Assembly (NCBI RefSeq): GCF_033971905.1 | Contig: NZ_JALBUT010000002.1 | Span: 180,396 to 244,395 of the forward strand | Direction of reading: 5' to 3' | Source of the DNA: Intestinicryptomonas porci | GTDB lineage: Bacteria > Verrucomicrobiota > Verrucomicrobiia > Opitutales > Intestinicryptomonadaceae | Length of the DNA: 64,000 bases | Shown: in pieces, positions 52,341 through 61,918 of the stretch | Numbering within the stretch: position 1 is the stretch's first letter | Layout of the letters: each line of letters opens with the position of its first letter | Made by a program: the position numbers and the translations under genes | The notes under the pieces: model-generated | Database searches by the model: none | What the model saw: the letters and a program-made list of their open reading frames with translations, nothing else | What the model was told of the DNA's origin: nothing

Positions 52341-53150
52341 CTATCGGGGGATTACCAAGGTCTGCCCCGGTTTAAGCGATTGCGGCGTCGATAGCTTGTC
52401 GCGGTTGGCATTATAGATTTCTTTCCACTTTGAGGGATTTCCGTACGCCTTGCGGCTTATGCTGCTTAATGTGTCGCCGACTTGAACGGTGTATGAAGAT
52501 GCAGTCGTTTCCGAGGTTGTCGCAACTGTTTCGCGTATCGTAAGGGATGAACCGCTTGCACCGGCGCGCGTTTCAACTGTCTCGCGGATTTTTATGCGCG
52601 AATTTTCAAGGCTTTCGATTTTTGCGTTTGCGGCGGCAAGTTCCTGTTTAAGCTTCAAGTTTTCCTCGCGAATTTTTCGCATGGTGTTTTCCATTTCGAT
52701 GGTTTCGGAGGATATGTCGTACGGATTTCCGGGGGCGGAAGCGAGAAATTGCTTTTGTGCCGTGTCTATGCACTGGCGCACGCGGCGGGATTGCTCCGAT
52801 TTGTTGTCGGGTTTTAGTTCAAGGTATTTGCGGAAGTGGTGTATAGCCTCAATCGGGTCTTTTATGTTGTTTAGGTATATCAGCCCCAAATCGAGATGGG
52901 ATTCGGGGGCGTCGCGCCGTTTTTCGGTAACTTTCGTGAACGCCGCCAATGCCTCCATGAAATTGCCCTTTTTGAGTTCTTCCTTGCCTCTCACAAAATG
53001 CGATTCGTCTTCTTCGCGTACGACCTGCGCATTGTTTCTATCGCATCCGCCCGCAAACAGGACGTAAGACGCCGCAAGCGCGACAAGGGCGGAAAGCGCA
53101 ATGGTTCTGCGCAAATCCGACCCTCTTCTGCTGAAACTCATTTCGGGCAT
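52341..53150 (-). CDS. TPR-LysM lipoprotein
   Basis: A 269-residue lipoprotein. The signal ends in the lipobox LFAGGC (Cys about residue 36) after a long N-region. About 50-130 carries TPR units (FVRGKEELKKGNFMEALAAFTKVTEKRRDAPESHLDLGLIYLNN...AIHHFRKYLELKPDNK), about 150-200 a coiled coil, and about 220-268 a LysM domain (YTVQVGDTLSSISRKAYGNPSKWKEIYNANRDKL...LKPGQTLVIP). LysM binds peptidoglycan, so it probably links the outer membrane to the wall. It is downstream of purH on the same strand. Confidence 0.88.
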   Translation of the reverse strand: MPEMSFSRRGSDLRRTIALSALVALAASYVLFAGGCDRNNAQVVREEDESHFVRGKEELKKGNFMEALAAFTKVTEKRRDAPESHLDLGLIYLNNIKDPIEAIHHFRKYLELKPDNKSEQSRRVRQCIDTAQKQFLASAPGNPYDISSETIEMENTMRKIREENLKLKQELAAANAKIESLENSRIKIRETVETRAGASGSSLTIRETVATTSETTASSYTVQVGDTLSSISRKAYGNPSKWKEIYNANRDKLSTPQSLKPGQTLVIPR

Positions 53151-53175
53151 TTCCGTTTTCCCTCCCTCGCTTTTT

Positions 53176-54696
53176 TTAGTGGCGGAAATGGCGGATTGAA
53201 GTAAACACCATTGCCATATTGTTTTTATCGGCTTCTGCGATTACTTCTTCATCCCTGATTGAGCCGCCCGGCTGGATTGCCGCAGTAGCACCCGCTTGGG
53301 CTGCCGCCGCGAGCCCGTCGGCAAACGGGAAGAACGCGTCGCTTGCCACGATGCTGTTTTTGAGGCTCAATCCCGCTTCGCCCGCCTTCCAAACGGCAAT
53401 TCTCGAAGAATCAACCCTCGACATTTGACCTGCGCCGATTCCGAGCGTCCTTTCGCATCCCGCATAAACAATGGCGTTGCTTTTGACGTGTTTTACGACT
53501 TTCCAGCCAAAGAGCATTGCGCGCCATTCTTCCTCGGTGGGTTGGCGTTTTGTGACGACTTTCATGTTCGCTTTAAGCTCTTCAATGTCGTCGGCTTCCT
53601 GAACGAGCATTCCGCCCGCGACGCTTTTGAAGGTGAATTTTGATTTTTGCGCGTTTTTATTTATCATCAAGCGCAAATTCTTTTTCTTCGAGAAGATTTC
53701 CAACGCTTCTTTCGAGAATGACGGGGCGATTATGACTTCGCTGAAAATATGGGCGATGGCTTCGGCAAGTGCGCCGTCCAATTCGCGGTTTACGGCGATT
53801 ATGCCGCCGAACGGAGCCTGTTTGTCGGTTTCAAACGCCTGGTTCCACGCTTCCAAGAGAGTTTCGCAAGTTGCTACTCCGCAGGGGTTTGTATGCTTTA
53901 AAATCGCAACGGTGGGCTTGTCGAATTCAGAAATGAGTTCGGTTGCCGCGGTGATGTCTATTATGTTGTTGTAGGATAGCTCTTTGCCTTGCAGTTTTTC
54001 AAAAAATTTGTCGAAGTCTCCGTAAAGGGCCGCCGCCTGGTGCGGATTTTCGCCGTAGCGCATTTTTTGCACAAGAGGCATTGAAATGTTCATTCTTTCT
54101 GGAAGTCCGCCGACGTATTTTTCCTGCAAATAGTTGGAAATTGCCGTATCGTAGGAAGCCGTGCGCTGATATACTTTAAGAGCCAAAAGCTTTCTAAGTT
54201 TCTTCAATTCTTCGGGATTTTCCAAAACGTCGAGGACTTTTTGATAGTCGGAAGAATCACAAATAACGGTGACATCCTGATGGTTTTTAGCGGCGGAGCG
54301 GAGCATTGAAGGCCCGCCGATGTCGATGTTTTCGATTGCGTCTTCAAGAGAGCAGTTCGGCTTGGCGACGGTTGCTTCAAAGGGGTAGAGGTTTACCACA
54401 ACCATGTCTATCATGCCTATGCCGTTCTTTTCGGCTTGAGCCATGTGGTCGGGATTTGAACGCAGGCAGAGCAGTCCGCCATGGATTTTAGGGTGCAATG
54501 TCTTTACGCGCCCGTCCATCATTTCGGGGAAGCCCGTATATGAGCTGACTTCCGTGACTGCAACGCCTTCTTTTGAAAGAAGTTTCGCCGTGCCGCCCGT
54601 CGAGAGGATTGTATAGCCGTGTTTTTGCTGCAATTCTTTTGCAAATTCCACGATGCCTGTTTTATCGCTGACTGAAATTAAAGCTCGTTTTGCCAT
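53176..54696 (-). CDS. purH: Bifunctional AICAR transformylase/IMP cyclohydrolase
   Basis: PurH makes IMP in the last two purine steps. The 506 residues cover the N-terminal MGS-like cyclohydrolase domain (KRALISVSDKTGIVEFAKEL, STGGTAKLLSKEGVAVTEVSSYTGFPEMMDGRVKTLHPKIHGG) and the C-terminal AICARFT domain (RYGENPHQAAALYGD, LKHTNPCGVATCE, TVAILKHTN, GAGQMSRVDS). The start is the ATG at 54696; the ATG at 54705 three codons upstream is an alternative. Read divergently from purC with a 92-base shared promoter region. Confidence 0.97.
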   Translation of the reverse strand: MAKRALISVSDKTGIVEFAKELQQKHGYTILSTGGTAKLLSKEGVAVTEVSSYTGFPEMMDGRVKTLHPKIHGGLLCLRSNPDHMAQAEKNGIGMIDMVVVNLYPFEATVAKPNCSLEDAIENIDIGGPSMLRSAAKNHQDVTVICDSSDYQKVLDVLENPEELKKLRKLLALKVYQRTASYDTAISNYLQEKYVGGLPERMNISMPLVQKMRYGENPHQAAALYGDFDKFFEKLQGKELSYNNIIDITAATELISEFDKPTVAILKHTNPCGVATCETLLEAWNQAFETDKQAPFGGIIAVNRELDGALAEAIAHIFSEVIIAPSFSKEALEIFSKKKNLRLMINKNAQKSKFTFKSVAGGMLVQEADDIEELKANMKVVTKRQPTEEEWRAMLFGWKVVKHVKSNAIVYAGCERTLGIGAGQMSRVDSSRIAVWKAGEAGLSLKNSIVASDAFFPFADGLAAAAQAGATAAIQPGGSIRDEEVIAEADKNNMAMVFTSIRHFRH

Positions 54697-54788
54697 GTTT
54701 TTCATATCAAAAAAACTTGCGCTTATTCGCAAGCATATTCTTTCAAAAAGTATTGATTTTTTTCGGGAATTGCCCAAGCTTGCCTCTT

Positions 54789-55685
54789 ATGAACTTTAAT
54801 CTTCCTAAAAACGCACTTATGACTGTCGATGACCTCCCTTTTAAAAGGGTGGCGAAAGGCAAGGTTCGCGAAAATTTCGATTTGGGCGACGAGCTTTTGA
54901 TTGTCGCAACCGACCGCATTTCCGCTTTTGACGTGATTTTGCCAAACGGCATTCCCGGAAAGGGCGTTCTGCTTACCCAAATAAGCCTTTGGTGGTTCAA
55001 CCAGGCGCGCAGCATCATGCCAATACACTTGCCCGAAAACCACGACGAGCGCGTGCGCGAGCTTCTGAAAGACTATCCGCATTTGATTGAACGCTCGATG
55101 ATTGTAAAGAAGTTGAAGCCGATGCCGATTGAGGCGATTATGCGCGGCTATCTTGCGGGAAGCGGCTGGAAGGAATACAAAAGCACAGGGAAACTCTTTG
55201 AATTCGATTTGCCGAAGGGAATGCGCGAAAGCGAAAAGCTCCCCGAACCGCTATTCACCCCGACTACAAAGGCGGCGGAAGGTCACGATATGCCGATTAC
55301 AAACGCCGAATGCGAAAAACTTTTGGGAAGCGAAATTTTCAGTCAAATTAAAACCGCTGCGCAAAAACTTTACGCCATGGGCGCGAAAAAGGCGGACGAA
55401 TGCGGCTTGATTTTGGCGGACACCAAGTTTGAGTTCGGAACGGACGATAGCGGCAAAGTCTATTTGATTGACGAAGTTTTGACGCCCGACTCTTCGCGCT
55501 ACTGGCCAAAGCAGGGCTATGAAGCGGGCAAGCCGCAGCCGTCTTTCGACAAGCAGTACGTCAGGGATTGGCTTGAAACTTTGGACTGGAACAAGCAGTA
55601 TCCCGGCCCCGAATTGCCTGCGGAAGTCATAGCAAACACGATAAAATGCTATTCGACCGCGCTTGAAACGCTGATGGGCAAATAA
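54789..55685 (+). CDS. purC: Phosphoribosylaminoimidazole-succinocarboxamide synthase
   Basis: PurC (SAICAR synthase), 298 residues of the longer yeast-like form. It shows FKRVAKGKVRENFDLGDELLIVATDRISAFDVILPNGIPGKGVLLTQIS, IVKKLKPMPIEAIMRGYLAGSGWKEY, LILADTKFEFG and VLTPDSSRYWP. The ATG at 54789 is used; an upstream frame adds 33 residues with no family match. Divergent from purH. Confidence 0.96.
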   Translation: MNFNLPKNALMTVDDLPFKRVAKGKVRENFDLGDELLIVATDRISAFDVILPNGIPGKGVLLTQISLWWFNQARSIMPIHLPENHDERVRELLKDYPHLIERSMIVKKLKPMPIEAIMRGYLAGSGWKEYKSTGKLFEFDLPKGMRESEKLPEPLFTPTTKAAEGHDMPITNAECEKLLGSEIFSQIKTAAQKLYAMGAKKADECGLILADTKFEFGTDDSGKVYLIDEVLTPDSSRYWPKQGYEAGKPQPSFDKQYVRDWLETLDWNKQYPGPELPAEVIANTIKCYSTALETLMGK

Positions 55686-55697
55686 GGGTAAAATTCA

Positions 55698-55727
55698 GGC
55701 GGGCCAATGGTTGGTCCGCCTTTTTTT
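55698..55727. terminator. Terminator after purC
   Basis: GGCGGgCCAA / TTGGtCCGCC stem with a 3-base loop and seven T residues. Confidence 0.85.
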
Positions 55728-55731
55728 GAAT

Positions 55732-55974
55732 TTAAATAAAACGGTCGAGAGCCTTTAAAAGCTGAAGTTCCAAGGCAATTCGGGTGCGGAGCTCCTCTCG
55801 GTATTCGGGCAGGTCGCAGGCTTTTGTGCGCGGCGGGAAGTTGTGTTTTTGGCAGTCGCATTCTTCCCTTATGAAATAGCCGTCCTCGTCTTTATAAATA
55901 ACGGCTTTTATGTCGCTTTTGCATGATTTGCATTTTCTTCCAAGTGAGAACGGTTTTTCAAGTTGATTTGTCAT
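55732..55974 (-). CDS. Small four-cysteine protein (zinc-ribbon-like)
   Basis: An 80-residue protein. Cysteine pairs CKSC and CDC (about 14-17 and 38-40) suggest one zinc-ribbon knuckle pair (RKCKSCKSDIKAVIYKDEDGYFIREECDCQKHN), then a helical acidic tail. The ATG at 55974 is chosen because the longer upstream frame adds residues that do not look like this family. Not recognised otherwise. Convergent with purC. Confidence 0.6.
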   Translation of the reverse strand: MTNQLEKPFSLGRKCKSCKSDIKAVIYKDEDGYFIREECDCQKHNFPPRTKACDLPEYREELRTRIALELQLLKALDRFI

Positions 55975-56071
55975 AATTAATTTGGGTTTTATGAAAATAT
56001 TGACAATGAAAATCAAATTTTGTTCCGAATATTTTGTTGACCGATGTTTTTTTTCGATTAAAAAAACAATT

Positions 56072-57214
56072 ATGAAAAGATTTTTCATTTATGTTGCATT
56101 TTCTTTTTTCTGCCTCGTTTTGCAAGCTTTGGGGGCTGATGATTTTGTCCGTTTTTCAAATGGTTTTTCAATTCTTCTTTTTAACAAATCCGTTTCTTCA
56201 AATTCGGTAAAAGACACCGCGAATTTTTGCCTTTGTCCGCCGTTAACGCAAACTCAGGGTGGCGCGTTTTGTTTTGCGGGCGGTGGAGAAAACTTGGCGA
56301 AGGCGTTTTTTTTGAAGCCTTCAAGCGGGAATTTTTACGGACGCTTCGCGGAGGGCTTAAAGGTTAGAAAAGGCGACATTTCTTTGGAGTCGGCGGTGTT
56401 TTCAAGGAGATTTTTGCCGCTTAAAAAGGCGTATTCTGAAATATTAAAAAATTTTTCCCTGTCGGCGGAAAGTTTCAATCCCGCCTTGGTGGACGTTGCC
56501 GCAATAAAAATATCGCAGTGGTTTGACTGGGTTTCGTTCGGGTTTCAAAAAGACGTTTTTAAGCCTGAAAACGTTTCGGAAAATGCTGACTTTATGCTTG
56601 CCTCTTCCGCCGTGTTTAATTTTGACTTTGTTCTTCCAAACGGATTTGCGGATTTAAAATTTACGTTTAAGAACGGCAAAGTTGTCGATAAAAAGGCAAT
56701 GGTTTTCACGGACGATGTGGCTGTCGGTGAATTTAAGGATTTTGACGCCGCGGTTTTGAATGTCAAAAACACGGGTTTTTCGATAGTTTTCATTAAGCCG
56801 AAAAACTTTGAAAGGGCAAAGGAAATGCTTTCAAAACTCGACGCCGAGAGCGTCGAAAACGCCTTTAATGTCTTGAAAATGCTCGCAAATAGTGCCGAAT
56901 TTCGGCTAATCGTTCCAAAATTCAAGCTCGATTCAGCTCTTATGAATTTGAATACTGCAATGGAAAGCATTGGCGCGGGCGCGATTTTCGGAAAAACGGA
57001 ATATCCGAAATTTTCCGATGAAAAACTGAATGTCGGCAATGTCTTTCAAGCAGCTTTTTTTTCGATGCGACCCGCCGCGTCGGGAGGGGGATTAACTACG
57101 TCTTCTCCTGCAAAAACGCTTGTTTTGGACAGACCTTTCGCCGTCGCAGTGTGCGAAGCCAAAACGGGCAGGATAATCTTCTTGGGCGCAGTCGAAAATC
57201 CCAAGGCGAATTAA
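56072..57214 (+). CDS. Exported protein of 380 residues, unknown function
   Basis: Not recognised. It has a signal peptide (MKRFFIYVAFSFFCLVLQALGADD) and then about 355 residues of mixed alpha/beta, Phe-rich, with no repeats or catalytic motif I can name. Near the C-terminus it has AFFSMRPAASGGGLTTSSPAKTLVLDRPFAVAVCEAKTGRIIFLG, a Ser/Gly loop and a beta pair that resembles the reactive-centre loop and strand of serpins (RPF.. and FLG.V.NP-like end, and a KKAYSEILKNFSLSAESFN start). That is a real possibility but not certain. The ATG at 56072 gives the signal peptide; earlier starts do not. Confidence 0.7.
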   Translation: MKRFFIYVAFSFFCLVLQALGADDFVRFSNGFSILLFNKSVSSNSVKDTANFCLCPPLTQTQGGAFCFAGGGENLAKAFFLKPSSGNFYGRFAEGLKVRKGDISLESAVFSRRFLPLKKAYSEILKNFSLSAESFNPALVDVAAIKISQWFDWVSFGFQKDVFKPENVSENADFMLASSAVFNFDFVLPNGFADLKFTFKNGKVVDKKAMVFTDDVAVGEFKDFDAAVLNVKNTGFSIVFIKPKNFERAKEMLSKLDAESVENAFNVLKMLANSAEFRLIVPKFKLDSALMNLNTAMESIGAGAIFGKTEYPKFSDEKLNVGNVFQAAFFSMRPAASGGGLTTSSPAKTLVLDRPFAVAVCEAKTGRIIFLGAVENPKAN

Positions 57215-57222
57215 AAAGCCGC

Positions 57223-57732
57223 TTAGGATTTGGCAATCCAGCAGTTTTTGATTTCTGCAACGTACATTTTGTGGAAAGACTTGTCGGGATACCACCGTTC
57301 TATTTGGTCTTTGTCCAAAAAACATTCGGGCTTGATGAAATCGGAATACATCTTTTTGCATTCCAAGACGAGTTTTGCCTCTTTGAAAATCGGAGTCAGG
57401 CTTGACGTAAATTGGGCGTTTAACTGCGTAAGACCCAGCTTGTCGCCGTCGCGCCCGCTCTTTGTGCCGCATATTTTCAGGCTTTCGCGGTATTTTTCCT
57501 GGAAGAAGCATACGGAGAAAAGCTCGTTTTTTTCCACAAATTCGTAAGTGTAGCGGTTGGGGCGGATAAATATGAATGCGACATCCCTCCCCCACATTTC
57601 GCCAATGCCGCCCCAGCTTACGGTCATTGAGTTGAAGTTTTCGGGCGAGCCCGCGCTAACTAACGCCCAGTCGCCTGCAATCAGCTTGATTGCGTTTTCT
57701 GAAATTTCTTTCGGGTTGATTTTTCTGAACAT
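57223..57732 (-). CDS. Flavin reductase family protein
   Basis: A 169-residue flavin reductase-like (FMN-binding split barrel) protein. Conserved parts are AGDWALVSAGSPENFNSMTVSWGGIGEMWGRDVAFIFIRPNRYTYEFVEKNELFSVCFF (FMN-binding N-terminus) and SGRDGDKLGLTQLNAQFTSSLTPIFKEAKLVLECKKMYSDF. The GRDG motif binds FMN phosphate in relatives. A redox role; partner unknown. Convergent with the serpin-like gene. Confidence 0.85.
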   Translation of the reverse strand: MFRKINPKEISENAIKLIAGDWALVSAGSPENFNSMTVSWGGIGEMWGRDVAFIFIRPNRYTYEFVEKNELFSVCFFQEKYRESLKICGTKSGRDGDKLGLTQLNAQFTSSLTPIFKEAKLVLECKKMYSDFIKPECFLDKDQIERWYPDKSFHKMYVAEIKNCWIAKS

Positions 57733-57840
57733 GGTTTTGATTTTTGTTGTTTTTTTATTATCGGAGAATTTTTCCTCAAATCAATTTTTTCGTATTTTCT
57801 TGCAAGCGCGCTTTTATTACAATTTAAATAAAAAAATTCT

Positions 57841-58722
57841 ATGCTAAATCGACAAAAGAAATTCACAATCGCAATTTGCTACGACTTTGACGGTACTCTT
57901 TCGCCAAACAATATGCAGGAGTATTCTTTCATACCGAAGCTCCAGCAGGAGCCTAAAAAGTTCTGGGAAGACACTTCAAAAATCGCAAGGCAAAACGACA
58001 GCGACCTGATTTTGGCTTATATGTATCTGATGTGCCGCAGGGCGCGCGAACAGGGTATCGAAATCAAACGTCAGGACTTTGTGAATTTCGGCAAAAACGT
58101 CGAATTTTTCAAGGGGTTGACGCCGGAGTTTAACAGGGAAAGCGCAAACGGCGAACTGTTTGGCTCTATAATTCCCGACTGGTTCGAGCGAACAAAAAGC
58201 TACGCAAAAGCTTTCGGCGCGGAATTGAAGCATTACGTTATTTCTTCCGGGCTTAAAGAAATGATAGAAGGGTCGAAAATCGGCAGGAAATTCGACAAAA
58301 TTTTCGCCTCTTCCTTTATTTACGACGAAAACGGAACGGCGGTGTGGCCCGCGGAAGCCATAAACTATACGACTAAAATGCAGTATCTTTTCCGCATAAA
58401 CAAGGGCGTCTTGGACATACAAAAAACAATCAACCACTATATGCCAGAACCCGACCGCCCCGTGCCTTTCAAGCGTATGATATATATTGGCGACGGAATG
58501 ACTGATATTCCTGCCATGAAGCTTGTGAAGAGCCAGGGCGGATACTCAATCGCAGTGCACGACGGCTCGCGCCGCAAGGGCAAAAGTTCGGAAAAGCTCC
58601 TAAACGAAAACCGTGTGAATTTTGTTGCAAAGGCAGACTACTCGCAAGGCAGCATCCTTGAACATCAGGTCATGCGCGTCATCGCAAAAATCGCCGCCGA
58701 GAAAGAAGTGGAAAATGTTTAA
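57841..58722 (+). CDS. HAD-family phosphatase (haloacid dehalogenase-like)
   Basis: A 293-residue phosphohydrolase of the HAD superfamily with the nucleophile motif CYDFDGTLSPNNMQEYSF (about 14-31), a cap with KQEPKKFWEDTSKIARQNDSDLILAYMYLM, motif II VISSGLKEMIEGS, and motif IV IYIGDGMTDIPAMKLVKSQGGYSIAVHD. The pattern fits phosphoserine phosphatase-like members, but the substrate is not clear. Confidence 0.85.
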   Translation: MLNRQKKFTIAICYDFDGTLSPNNMQEYSFIPKLQQEPKKFWEDTSKIARQNDSDLILAYMYLMCRRAREQGIEIKRQDFVNFGKNVEFFKGLTPEFNRESANGELFGSIIPDWFERTKSYAKAFGAELKHYVISSGLKEMIEGSKIGRKFDKIFASSFIYDENGTAVWPAEAINYTTKMQYLFRINKGVLDIQKTINHYMPEPDRPVPFKRMIYIGDGMTDIPAMKLVKSQGGYSIAVHDGSRRKGKSSEKLLNENRVNFVAKADYSQGSILEHQVMRVIAKIAAEKEVENV

Positions 58723-59003
58723 GCCCGAAAGGCATTCTTCCCAAATTTTACATATTAAAGTTAGATAAAAAAGAAAATTTTAAACTCTGCAAAAATATTG
58801 TGGTATTTTTTACTAAGTTTTAAGAAGATGATGTTTTTACTTGATAAAACGTTAAAGTTGTTTGTAAACGGTTTGGGTAGTGGAGGATTTTTGGTATATT
58901 TTAAGCAGTATTCGCAAATTTTAAACTTTAATCTTTACAAAATATCAATAATATAAAAAATAAAATATATTGAATTTTACAGCCTTTTCTAATGATTAAA
59001 TTT

Positions 59004-61349
59004 ATGTATAAAAAAATTATTTTCGTTTTGTTTCTTTTGGTTTCTCAATTTTCTTTCGCCGCCAAAATTGATTTTAAAATGGAGGAGGAAGCAACAATTT
59101 CTTTAAGTATAAATGCCACTGTAAGGGAAAAAGATAGCGGACGTTCTGTCGCAAGTTTAGAAGATACATCAATAGAGGTGAAATTGGTCTTTGACGAAGT
59201 GCCGTTTGAAAAACGTTTGGAACTTGCCAAGAAAAATGACGCGGAGTCTATTATAATGCTTGCTTGGCGTTATTACCATGGCATTTCCGTCGAAAAGAAT
59301 TTTGAAAAATCTTTGGAGTATTGCAAAATTTTGCAAAAACTTGGCAGGCATGATTTAAATTCTCTTAAATCAACTCTTGAAATGCAAATTTTAATTCGCG
59401 ATGCCCTTAAAAACGGCAAGGAAAGGGCTGTCATTGAAGCGCAATCAGGCAATGCGATATCTGCTTATGCTGTGGGGGCTCTGTATTTTATGGGAAAGGA
59501 TGGCTTTGAAAAAAATAATCAAAAGGCAAAAGAATTTTTAAGCTTGGCTTGCAAATCGGGTTATGCCAAGTCGTATTTAATTTACTCTTACGTATTGTTT
59601 TCGTTAAATGAAAAGGTAGAGGGGATGCGCTTTTTGAAAAAAGCCGCGGAGAATAAGTCAGACCTCGAAGCGTGTTGTATGCTTGCTTGGCATCGCATAA
59701 ATAATAGCAGCGACAAAAAAGAGCAAGAGGCTCTTTTTAATGAACTTTTAGAGCTTGCAAATAAGGGCAATGATATGGCAATGGCATATATAGGCAACTT
59801 CTATTCCAACGGTCGTTTTGTTGAAAAGAATGAAGAATTGGGGCTGAAATTTTTTAAAGATGCGGCAATGCAAGGTGGAGATCCTTACATAATGTCTTTA
59901 ATCGATTTTTACGAACGGCATTCGATGAGAGACGAAGCTTTAAAATTCGCCCGCAAATCCTATGCCTTTGATTGCAAGCCCGCGATTGAATACCTTTGTT
60001 CAAAACTGATTTCAGAGAAAATAAATAAAGTTCAAGCCGAGAAGCAAATTGAATTAAACAAGCTTAAAGAGCGTGCGGAAAATGGCGACATTTCTGCAAT
60101 GATTGAACTTGCCAAAAAGTCAAATCGCAAAGAGGCTATGCGTCTTTATAAAAAAGCGGCAAGCGCAAATTCCGATAAAGATGCCCTTCAATGTATTTTT
60201 GAACTTTGGTTGGAAGATTTTGACCCGAAAAATGATCTCAAAGATTTCAAAAAATTTTACAAGATGGCGATAGATAAAAAAGTATTTTACGCCTGTTTTG
60301 TAAAAGCAAAATTAGCCGAGAAAGGCATGATAAAATCTTCAAAGAAAACCACCCCGATTAAGCTCTACGAATTTGGCTATGAAAACGGTTCGGGGGAATG
60401 CGCCTACGAGCTGTTTCGCAAACAAATTGCAGGAAAAACTTTCGATGTAAAAAAGATAGTCGAATATCTCAAATTTGCTGCCGAAAAAAATGTTCCGAAA
60501 GCACTGTGCGATTACGGTAATTTGCTTTTGCATGGCGGATTATCGGGTGTCGAAAAAAATGAAGAATACGGCATAAGCCTTTTAAAACGCGCTGCCGAAG
60601 CCGAAAATATAAAGGCTCTTGAGGTTCTTTCAAAATATTATTTGCAAAAGAAGAATGTCGGGGAGGCGGAAAAATATTTGCGAAAAGCCGCTTTGCTAGG
60701 GTCTGTAAAGTCAATTAAAAACTTGGGGATTTTGTATGTGTCTCAAAAAAAGTATAAAGAGGCAATGCGCCGATTTAATAATTGTATGAATTTGGGTGAT
60801 TTTTCTGCCGCAGTTGATATATCGCGAATGTACTACAATGGATGGGGCGTTGAGGCTTCTGAAGAAATGGCTCTCGTATATCTGTTTGTTGGCGCAAAAA
60901 AAGGCGATGTCGAAAGTTTGCTGCAATATGCGCATTTGCTGGTTTATTCTGAAAATCCAAAGATCAGAGATGTCGAAAATGGGCTGAAAATATTTCGCTT
61001 TTTGTTCCCGATTTACGAAGAAAAAATGAGCGATATTTCATTCTTTTTGGTGAAAAATTTAACAGTGCTTGAAAAGCCTCAAAGCGAAATATATGCAATC
61101 GCAAAAGTCGCAAAAAACAAAGGCGTTGATAGCGAATACATCGTTTCTTGCGTGGCTCATTTTGAAGAAAAAGTAATCAACCCGGAAAATAGGGCTGAAT
61201 TTGAAACCTGTGTAAAGGAACTTGAAAAGGAATTTACAAATGAAACGAAAAAGACAACTTTCAATTTGCCGATAGTGCCTGCAATAGAGGAGTATTTTGA
61301 TAAAAACACAAAAAATAATGCTCCTAAAAATTCCGAGAAATCGAATTGA
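59004..61349 (+). CDS. Sel1-repeat exported protein
   Basis: A 781-residue exported protein with a signal peptide (MYKKIIFVLFLLVSQFSFAA) and many Sel1-like/TPR-like helical repeats. Clear units are ISAYAVGALYFMGKDGFEKNNQKAKEFLSLACKSGY, AMAYIGNFYSNGRFVEKNEELGLKFFKDAAMQGG, KALCDYGNLLLHGGLSGVEKNEEYGISLLKRAAEAEN and AVDISRMYYNGWGVEASEEMALVYLFVGAKKGDV. Sel1 repeats are protein-binding scaffolds. The C-terminus (about 700-781) is Lys/Glu-rich. An in-frame ATG at 58992 is an alternative. AT-rich; the 269-base gap before it holds no gene. Confidence 0.82.
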   Translation: MYKKIIFVLFLLVSQFSFAAKIDFKMEEEATISLSINATVREKDSGRSVASLEDTSIEVKLVFDEVPFEKRLELAKKNDAESIIMLAWRYYHGISVEKNFEKSLEYCKILQKLGRHDLNSLKSTLEMQILIRDALKNGKERAVIEAQSGNAISAYAVGALYFMGKDGFEKNNQKAKEFLSLACKSGYAKSYLIYSYVLFSLNEKVEGMRFLKKAAENKSDLEACCMLAWHRINNSSDKKEQEALFNELLELANKGNDMAMAYIGNFYSNGRFVEKNEELGLKFFKDAAMQGGDPYIMSLIDFYERHSMRDEALKFARKSYAFDCKPAIEYLCSKLISEKINKVQAEKQIELNKLKERAENGDISAMIELAKKSNRKEAMRLYKKAASANSDKDALQCIFELWLEDFDPKNDLKDFKKFYKMAIDKKVFYACFVKAKLAEKGMIKSSKKTTPIKLYEFGYENGSGECAYELFRKQIAGKTFDVKKIVEYLKFAAEKNVPKALCDYGNLLLHGGLSGVEKNEEYGISLLKRAAEAENIKALEVLSKYYLQKKNVGEAEKYLRKAALLGSVKSIKNLGILYVSQKKYKEAMRRFNNCMNLGDFSAAVDISRMYYNGWGVEASEEMALVYLFVGAKKGDVESLLQYAHLLVYSENPKIRDVENGLKIFRFLFPIYEEKMSDISFFLVKNLTVLEKPQSEIYAIAKVAKNKGVDSEYIVSCVAHFEEKVINPENRAEFETCVKELEKEFTNETKKTTFNLPIVPAIEEYFDKNTKNNAPKNSEKSN

Positions 61350-61597
61350 GCTTTAATCTTTTCTAAAAATCTGATTCCGAAATAATGCGCCAATGAAAAG
61401 ACGCATTATTTTTTTGCGTTATAAGTTTTTGGTTTTTAGTGAAGTTGTAAATATTTTAAAGAAAAGTTCGAAAATGAAGTTGAAAAAAGTTGTGGTTTAT
61501 TTTGGCGTATTTTACCGAGAAAATATCTTTAGTTTTTTGCGCCACATTTTAAATTTTTGATAAAATAAACAAATTCTGTAATGCCGCAAATGCGGTT

Positions 61598-61918
61598 TTA
61601 TTCTTTTGGCGGTTTTGAGGCGAGTTTTGGACGCCCTGTTTTTCCTACTTTTCTCTTTTTGCAGGATTTTAAAAAATTTTCGTCCGGAGGGGTTAAAAAT
61701 TCCCAAATAGGCATTTCAAAGGCTTGGGCGAGACGCTCTACCGTGTCTATTCTCATATACTTCTGCCTTGCGGATTCTATGTTTTGGTAAAATTTGTAGT
61801 TGAATCCCGCATATTCGGCGAATTGCTCCTGCGTGAGCCCTTTTTGCAGGCGCAACTGTTTGCTTCTATTGCCAATAAACACCGTTAAAACCATAGGTAT
61901 TTTTATTTTAAATGACAT
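61598..61918 (-). CDS. XRE-family transcriptional regulator
   Basis: A 106-residue protein with a helix-turn-helix of the XRE/Cro type (NRSKQLRLQKGLTQEQFAEYAGFNYKFYQNIESARQKYMRIDTVERLAQAFEMPIWEFL, about 17-75) and a basic C-terminal tail (KRKVGKTGRPKLASKPPKE). The start is ATG 61918 or ATG 61894. It is read divergently from the 61996 gene, and TTAACGGTGTTT half-sites sit as an inverted pair over its start and the shared promoter region. Confidence 0.8.
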   Translation of the reverse strand: MSFKIKIPMVLTVFIGNRSKQLRLQKGLTQEQFAEYAGFNYKFYQNIESARQKYMRIDTVERLAQAFEMPIWEFLTPPDENFLKSCKKRKVGKTGRPKLASKPPKE

